DNA from: Bacilli bacterium
Lineage (GTDB): Bacteria; Bacillota_I; Bacilli_A; ML615J-28; CAG-698
NCBI GenBank assembly: GCA_023228385.1
Contig: JALOBF010000056.1
Span: 1 to 9,124, forward strand
DNA length: 9,124 nt
Reading direction: 5' to 3'
In this document: positions 7,399 to 9,124 of the stretch, one piece after another
How positions within the stretch are numbered: position 1 is the first letter of the stretch
Layout of the letters: each line of letters starts with the position of its first letter
Program-made: the position numbers and the translations under genes
Notes under the pieces: generated by a model
What the model was told of the DNA's origin: nothing
What the model saw: only the letters and a program-made list of their open reading frames with translations
The model's database searches: none

Positions 7399-8595
7399 CT
7401 ATTCCATTCCTTTCCGCGTTTTAATCTCGTCGATTAATTTTGGAACGATTTCAAAAAGATTTCCCACCAATCCATAATGGGCAACATTGAAAATTGAAGC
7501 ATTAGGGTCGGAACATACGGAAAAAACCAACTCGCTGCCGGTCATTCCGGCGGTAAACTGAACAGCGCCGCTAACCCCAAGCGTAATTAATAACTTAGGC
7601 GCTACCGTCCGGCCGCTTAAACCAATCTGTTTACGCGGGTCAAGAAGCCCAGCTTCAACCAAAGGCCGGGTTCCGGCAATCTGAGCGTCTAATAGATCGG
7701 CAAGTTCCTGCGCCATCGCAAAATCGGCCGGGGTTTTAAAAGGCCGGCCTAAAGCGACAATCGCTTCGGCTTCACTAATATCAATTTCCTTTGGTTTCGG
7801 GTTAATTGCGGTTAATCGGACGTTTGTAGAAAAAGCCAAATCATCAGTATTCAAAGCCACCACTTCACCGCAAGGGATGACTTTTTCCGGTTTTTTAAAG
7901 ATTTTATATCTGACCGTCGCCATTTGCGGCCGATGATTGGGACAAATAATGCCGGCCATAATATTTCCGCCAAAAGCCGGACGGTTTTGAATCAGATCAG
8001 TATTCGGTTTCATCCCCAAAATCGTACAATCAGCCGTTAAACCCGTTTTAAAACGAGCGGCAACGCGCGGCGCAAAACTGCGGCCGATAGAAGTACCGCC
8101 GTATAAAATAACCGACGGCTTTACTTTATTGATGAAATGCTCCATCGCATTGGTATAGATTTCAACATTAAAATGATTAAAAGCCGGATGTTCATAGCTG
8201 TATATCTTATCAACCCCGTAAGATAGAATCTCATCAGTGAACTTAGAAACCTTATCGGTGAACAACACGGCATAAACCGGATGGTTGATAACCGTTGCTA
8301 ATTCTTTTGCTTTACCGATTAATTCAAATGAGACCGGGTGAATTCCATCACTGCTATGTTCAATAAAGACGGCAATGCCAACCCATTTACTTTTATCGAT
8401 GGCAATGATTTTTTCTTCTTCATACGCAAAAACGCCGGCCGGACCCTTTCTAACACAAATTTTACACATCCGGCAAGCCGCGTTAATTCCCAGCTTTCCT
8501 TGTTCATAATAAATTGCATTAAACGGACAAAGTTTAATTGATTGTTCCGCTGTTTGGGGATTTACTTTATTTTGATCTATCCTTATTTTTCCCAT
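7399..8595 (-). CDS. etfA: Electron transfer flavoprotein alpha subunit with N-terminal single-cluster ferredoxin-like domain
   Basis: This 398-residue EtfA is longer than ordinary EtfA (about 320-335) because of an N-terminal ferredoxin-like domain of about 65 residues. That domain keeps C23 (LCPFNAI) and C41, C44, C47 (CRMCKIC), the ligands of one [4Fe-4S] cluster. The other cluster's cysteines are absent, including a Gly at 51. The EtfA body has the usual FAD-binding segments: GRSFAPRVAARF (171-182), RPAFGGNIMAGI (205-216), GLSGRTVAPKL (325-335) and the C-terminal IFNVAHYGLVGNL (368-380). The ATG is 1 nt after the etfB stop, with AGGTG within etfB as ribosome site. It pairs with EtfB to carry FAD cofactors and bridge ferredoxin, NAD and the dehydrogenase encoded next. 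Two usually conserved residues near the C-terminus are altered (C361, N379). Confidence 0.93.
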   Translation of the reverse strand: MGKIRIDQNKVNPQTAEQSIKLCPFNAIYYEQGKLGINAACRMCKICVRKGPAGVFAYEEEKIIAIDKSKWVGIAVFIEHSSDGIHPVSFELIGKAKELATVINHPVYAVLFTDKVSKFTDEILSYGVDKIYSYEHPAFNHFNVEIYTNAMEHFINKVKPSVILYGGTSIGRSFAPRVAARFKTGLTADCTILGMKPNTDLIQNRPAFGGNIMAGIICPNHRPQMATVRYKIFKKPEKVIPCGEVVALNTDDLAFSTNVRLTAINPKPKEIDISEAEAIVALGRPFKTPADFAMAQELADLLDAQIAGTRPLVEAGLLDPRKQIGLSGRTVAPKLLITLGVSGAVQFTAGMTGSELVFSVCSDPNASIFNVAHYGLVGNLFEIVPKLIDEIKTRKGME

Positions 8596-8596
8596 A

Positions 8597-9124
8597 TTAA
8601 AGCACCTGCAAATTTTTCAGTTTATCCGCCATTTTTACTGCCAATTCAGCGGATGAACCCTGCCAGATTTCTTTATCTGTAATCCGTAGCGGCGGGAACA
8701 TCCGTTCAACCTGGGTCGGCGAACCTTTTAAACCGTAATGGTTTTCGTCTTTATCTTCCATATCATTAAAACTTAGAACTTTTATTTGATAATCCTTAAA
8801 CTTTAATCCTCTTTTATAAGAAGGAAGGCGGGGAGTATATATACCTTTATCGACGGTTATTAGGCAAGGATAATCAATTTCCCAAACTTCTGTTGTTTTA
8901 TCCATGCTAACCGAAACCGTAACCGATTTTTCTTTAATATCGATAATTTTATCCACATAAGAAATATGGGGAATTTTTAAATGTTCGGCAATTTCCGGTC
9001 CTACCTGAGCGGTATCGCCGTCGGTTGTTTGCTTTCCGCAAATAATCAAATCAAACCCACCTTGTTTTTTTATCCCTGAAGACAAAGTGTAACTGGTGGC
9101 AACAACATCGGCTCCGGCAAATTT
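8597..9124 (-). CDS. etfB: Electron transfer flavoprotein beta subunit (partial, N-terminus outside window)
   Basis: The frame is open to the right edge. The first visible residues are KFAGADVVATSYTL, typical mid-protein EtfB sequence, so the TTG at 9085 is internal and not a start. About 176 of the usual 260 or so residues are visible. The EtfB signature CGKQTTDGDTAQVGPE is clear, followed by ITVDKGIYTPRLPSY and the GLKGSPTQVERMFPP block resembling LctB/CarD-type EtfB. In bifurcating Etf complexes this subunit holds the FAD at which the electrons split and where NAD is reduced. The missing N-terminal part holds the motif best suited to judge whether this Etf bifurcates. It is the most upstream gene of the visible operon; the promoter lies beyond the window. 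Confidence 0.95.
   Translation of the reverse strand, partial: KFAGADVVATSYTLSSGIKKQGGFDLIICGKQTTDGDTAQVGPEIAEHLKIPHISYVDKIIDIKEKSVTVSVSMDKTTEVWEIDYPCLITVDKGIYTPRLPSYKRGLKFKDYQIKVLSFNDMEDKDENHYGLKGSPTQVERMFPPLRITDKEIWQGSSAELAVKMADKLKNLQVL

Noticed and set aside
8597..9085. TTG at 9085 as the start of etfB
   Set aside because: The frame continues to the window edge with typical EtfB sequence upstream (GADVVATSYTL), so the gene is cut by the window rather than starting there.

Overview
The window reads as chromosomal DNA of a low-GC Gram-positive-type bacterium. The 16S 5' end and the rRNA leader (a boxA-like CTTTGAAAACT) look like Bacillota or Mycoplasmatota. Lipoproteins carrying bacterial Ig-like and 'atrophied Ig' modules plus an InlB-type repeat recall walled or wall-less relatives such as Izemoplasmatales, Acholeplasmatales or Erysipelotrichia. 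This placement is inference from about 70 bases of 16S and protein style. The genetic code appears standard: no in-frame TGA occurs in any gene, and the six visible stops are five TAA and one TAG. Every gene is on the minus strand, so transcription runs from right to left.

Right part (9124 to 6002): a tight three-gene operon, etfB (5' end outside the window), etfA and a GlcD/LctD-type FAD dehydrogenase, with gaps of 1 and 2 nt. The gene order, and a single-cluster ferredoxin-like domain at the EtfA N-terminus, match the electron-bifurcating lactate dehydrogenase/Etf complexes (LctBCD type). Such complexes couple lactate oxidation by NAD+ to oxidation of reduced ferredoxin.

Middle (5957 to 799): a probable extended -10 promoter and a 12-bp 5' UTR hairpin precede a 1188-residue surface lipoprotein. 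It has two BIG2-like domains, about four atrophied Ig domains, an unrecognised central domain, a helical region and a C-terminal InlB-like repeat. A strong intrinsic terminator follows. Only 22 nt separate it from a second lipoprotein, a zinc N-acetylmuramoyl-L-alanine amidase with the same kinds of Ig modules. The two probably act at the cell surface.

Left part (710 to 1): a promoter and Shine-Dalgarno drive a TTG-started 144-residue ORF that is only the zinc-finger and HTH end of an ISL3-family transposase. It stops 18 bp before a consensus rRNA promoter (TTGACA, 17 bp, TATAAT), which is followed by the rRNA leader and the first about 70 nt of 16S rRNA. No terminator separates the transposase fragment from the rRNA operon.

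No stretch longer than 300 bases lacks a gene. No tRNA, CRISPR array or riboswitch was recognised.
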